DNA of 7,058 nt, taken from assembly GCA_021166815.1 (NCBI GenBank), contig JAJPEO010000083.1, forward strand, positions 1 to 7,058, given 5' to 3'. Below are positions 5,531-7,058 of this stretch, piece after piece (position 1 is the first letter of the stretch; each line of letters begins with the position of its first letter). A program made the position numbers and the translations under genes. The notes below the pieces were generated by a model, which saw only the letters and a program-made list of their open reading frames with translations, was not told the DNA's origin and did no database searches. This stretch comes from Nocardioides sp. (GTDB lineage Bacteria; Actinomycetota; Actinomycetes; Propionibacteriales; Nocardioidaceae).

Positions 5531-7058
5531 GGACTCCCCGCCCCCCGGCCCACCCCGGCCTCGACCTGTTCGCCGTGGCCGCGCTCTCCGTCGTGGTGCT
5601 CGCCGGGCTCGAGCCCAGCTTCGCCGGGACACGGTGGATGGTCGTCGGCGGCTTCGGCCTCACCCTCGGACTGCTCTGGGCCGCGATGATGGTGAGCCTG
5701 CGCCTCGGTGTCGACCTGGTCATCGAGTCGCTCCCCATCCCGTACGTCTTCACCGCGGGACTGCTCGCGCTGGGGTCATCGGGCCTCTTCCTGGGGGTCC
5801 CCGACGGCGAGACGCTCGGCCAGGTCATCACCGGCACGTTCACCTCCTGGCGCGACCTCGCCGAGACCGCGCCACCCGTGGACAGCGAGGGCACGGTCCT
5901 GCTGATCCCGTACGCGCTGGCCATGCTCCCCTCCGGCACCGCGCTGGCGATGGCGTGGCGCAGCGAGCGGCCCACACTGCCGGTCGTGCCCCTCCTGGTG
6001 GCGCTGGGCGTGGTCCTGGTGCTCGGCACCCACACGCCGCTCTCGGCCCTGGGCCACGGGCTGGCGTTCGGCGCGGTGGCGCTCGTGTGGGTCGGGCACC
6101 GCAGCATCCGCGTCGAGGGCGCTCGCGGGGCAGAGGTGACCAGGGAGGCCAGTGGCGTCTCCCTCACGCGGGTGCTGGCGAGCGCGGTCGTGGTGGCGCT
6201 GGCCGCGGCGGTCGTGCTCCCCCTGGTCGGGGCTCCGGACGACCGGCCGCGGTGGCTGGTGCGCGAGGCGGTCGAGCCGTACGACTCCGCCGTGGTCCGT
6301 ACGCCCCTCACCGACTTCCGGCGCTTCCGCAAGGGGCCTGAGGAGAGCCTCGCCGACGAGGCGCTGTTCACGGTGCGCGGGGTGCGTCCCGGGACGCGGG
6401 TCCGACTGGCCGTGCTCGACGACTACGACGGCACCACCTGGTCGGCGTCCAGCGATGCCGACCGCGACGACCCGCTGGACCGCTTCCTGCGGGTGTCCTC
6501 GACGATCGACAACCCGGGGCGCGGGGCGCGGCGCGACGTGCGGGTGCAGATGAAGCGGACGTGGGACCTCGACTGGCTTCCGGTGGTCGGCAAGGTGCGG
6601 GCGTTCTCCTTCTACGACGACTCGCGCCACACCCTGCGCGACCAGGTGCGCTACAACCGCTCCACCAGCACCGCGCTGCTGCCGGGCGGCATCGCGAAGG
6701 GTCGCTCGTACCTCCTCGACACGCGGGTGAGCCAGGGCCAGCTCCAGCGCGACATGGAGCCGTGGCCCGAGCCGGACATGCGGCTGTGGAAGGCCGCCGA
6801 GTTCCTGACCCTGCCGACGGAGGTGTGGGCGGCGGGCTCCCTGACCGAGATGGACGCGGTGTTCCGCATCGCCAAGCGGCTGCGCCAGCGTGGTCGCTAC
6901 AGCGACGGCGCGAGCGGCTGGGAACGCGAGTTCGCCCCGGGCCAGAGCGAGGAGCGGCTCGGCCCCGGCTTCATCGACGCGACCGCGCAGGTCGGCAACG
7001 ACGAGCAGTACGCCGCGACCATGGCGCTCATGGCCAACCGGCTCGGCGTGCCGGCGCG
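5527..7058 (+). CDS. TgpA-like (DUF3488/transglutaminase-like) multi-pass membrane protein, 3' end outside window
   Basis: The frame from GTG 5527-5529 is open to the right edge, giving 510 residues of a longer protein (the family is usually about 650-800 aa). About seven hydrophobic segments lie near 12-29, 37-58, 72-91, 124-144, 152-168, 173-190 and 215-234. An extracytoplasmic region follows, containing RLAVLDDYDGTTWS (293-306), typical of the segment before the transglutaminase core. The core begins near 440: RGRYSDG (455-461), then VGNDEQYAATMALMANRLGV (489-508). In active members the pattern is G-x-C-x-x-[FY]-A; here the Cys position is Asp492. The catalytic His and Asp would lie beyond the window. 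The start is supported by GAGGG and the 4-base overlap with DUF58. It completes a MoxR-DUF58-TgpA trio. Transglutaminase-like folds may act as proteases or cross-linkers; this one may be non-catalytic. Confidence 0.92.
   Translation, partial: MRTPRPPAHPGLDLFAVAALSVVVLAGLEPSFAGTRWMVVGGFGLTLGLLWAAMMVSLRLGVDLVIESLPIPYVFTAGLLALGSSGLFLGVPDGETLGQVITGTFTSWRDLAETAPPVDSEGTVLLIPYALAMLPSGTALAMAWRSERPTLPVVPLLVALGVVLVLGTHTPLSALGHGLAFGAVALVWVGHRSIRVEGARGAEVTREASGVSLTRVLASAVVVALAAAVVLPLVGAPDDRPRWLVREAVEPYDSAVVRTPLTDFRRFRKGPEESLADEALFTVRGVRPGTRVRLAVLDDYDGTTWSASSDADRDDPLDRFLRVSSTIDNPGRGARRDVRVQMKRTWDLDWLPVVGKVRAFSFYDDSRHTLRDQVRYNRSTSTALLPGGIAKGRSYLLDTRVSQGQLQRDMEPWPEPDMRLWKAAEFLTLPTEVWAAGSLTEMDAVFRIAKRLRQRGRYSDGASGWEREFAPGQSEERLGPGFIDATAQVGNDEQYAATMALMANRLGVPA

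Noticed and set aside
2504..5632. A single minus-strand open frame of 1042 codons reaching across the MoxR and DUF58 genes
   Set aside because: Only its last 266 residues are a real protein (SURF1, with its own ribosome site at 3320-3315). The rest is antisense to MoxR and DUF58, has His/Arg/Gly-rich shadow composition and matches no family; at this GC content stop codons are rare in antisense frames.
5478..6630. Minus-strand open frames (5478-6371 and 5776-6630) opposite the TgpA-like gene
   Set aside because: They are Arg/Ser/Thr/Pro- or His/Arg-rich shadows without recognisable domains or ribosome sites, and they lie opposite a membrane protein whose frame is clearly coding.
1..7058. Search for a defence system, CRISPR array, tRNA, insertion sequence or att site
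   Set aside because: No repeats with regular spacing, no tRNA-like cloverleaf, no transposase or integrase motifs and no shift in base composition were seen; the genes look like ordinary chromosomal genes.

Overview
The window is very GC-rich with strong G/C third-position codon bias, several GTG starts and a leaderless-looking gene start. This points to a high-GC actinomycete. The gene content and CGTACG-rich codon use remind me of Nocardioidaceae, but that family-level guess is from memory and not tested. Coding density is very high: no gene-free stretch exceeds about 70 bases. I see no tRNA, rRNA, CRISPR array, insertion sequence or prophage gene.

Layout. (1) Bases 2-178 hold the acidic, disordered-looking C-terminal end of a plus-strand gene cut by the window edge. 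(2) It converges on a minus-strand operon across a hairpin at 197-229. (3) The minus-strand operon, read from 3304 down to 216, encodes a SURF1-family oxidase assembly protein, a DUF3817 membrane protein, a patatin-like phospholipase and a membrane-anchored PlsC-type acyltransferase. Its gaps are 9 bases, 9 bases and a 4-base overlap. (4) A 69-base divergent intergenic region (3305-3373) carries the start signals for both directions. (5) The plus-strand operon encodes a MoxR-type AAA+ ATPase, a DUF58 protein and a TgpA-like multi-pass membrane protein with a transglutaminase-like domain, the last running off the right edge. Its gap is 9 bases and then a 4-base overlap.

How they may work together. 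MoxR, DUF58 and a transglutaminase-like membrane protein form a widely conserved bacterial trio. MoxR is expected to act as an ATP-driven chaperone-like partner of the DUF58 protein at the membrane, with the TgpA-like protein exposing its soluble domain outside; the exact substrate is unknown. In the minus operon, the patatin and acyltransferase overlap by four bases and could form a deacylation/reacylation pair for membrane lipids. SURF1 links the same transcript to cytochrome oxidase assembly.

The most noteworthy points are residue-level. The TgpA-like protein has Asp where the catalytic Cys of the transglutaminase core is expected. The DUF58 vWA-like domain lacks the MIDAS serines. SURF1 has Asn where the second-helix His is usually found. 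The DUF3817 protein has an enlarged loop with two cysteines. I find no clearly new multi-gene system; the best candidate for follow-up is the apparently non-catalytic TgpA-like branch of the MoxR/DUF58 trio.
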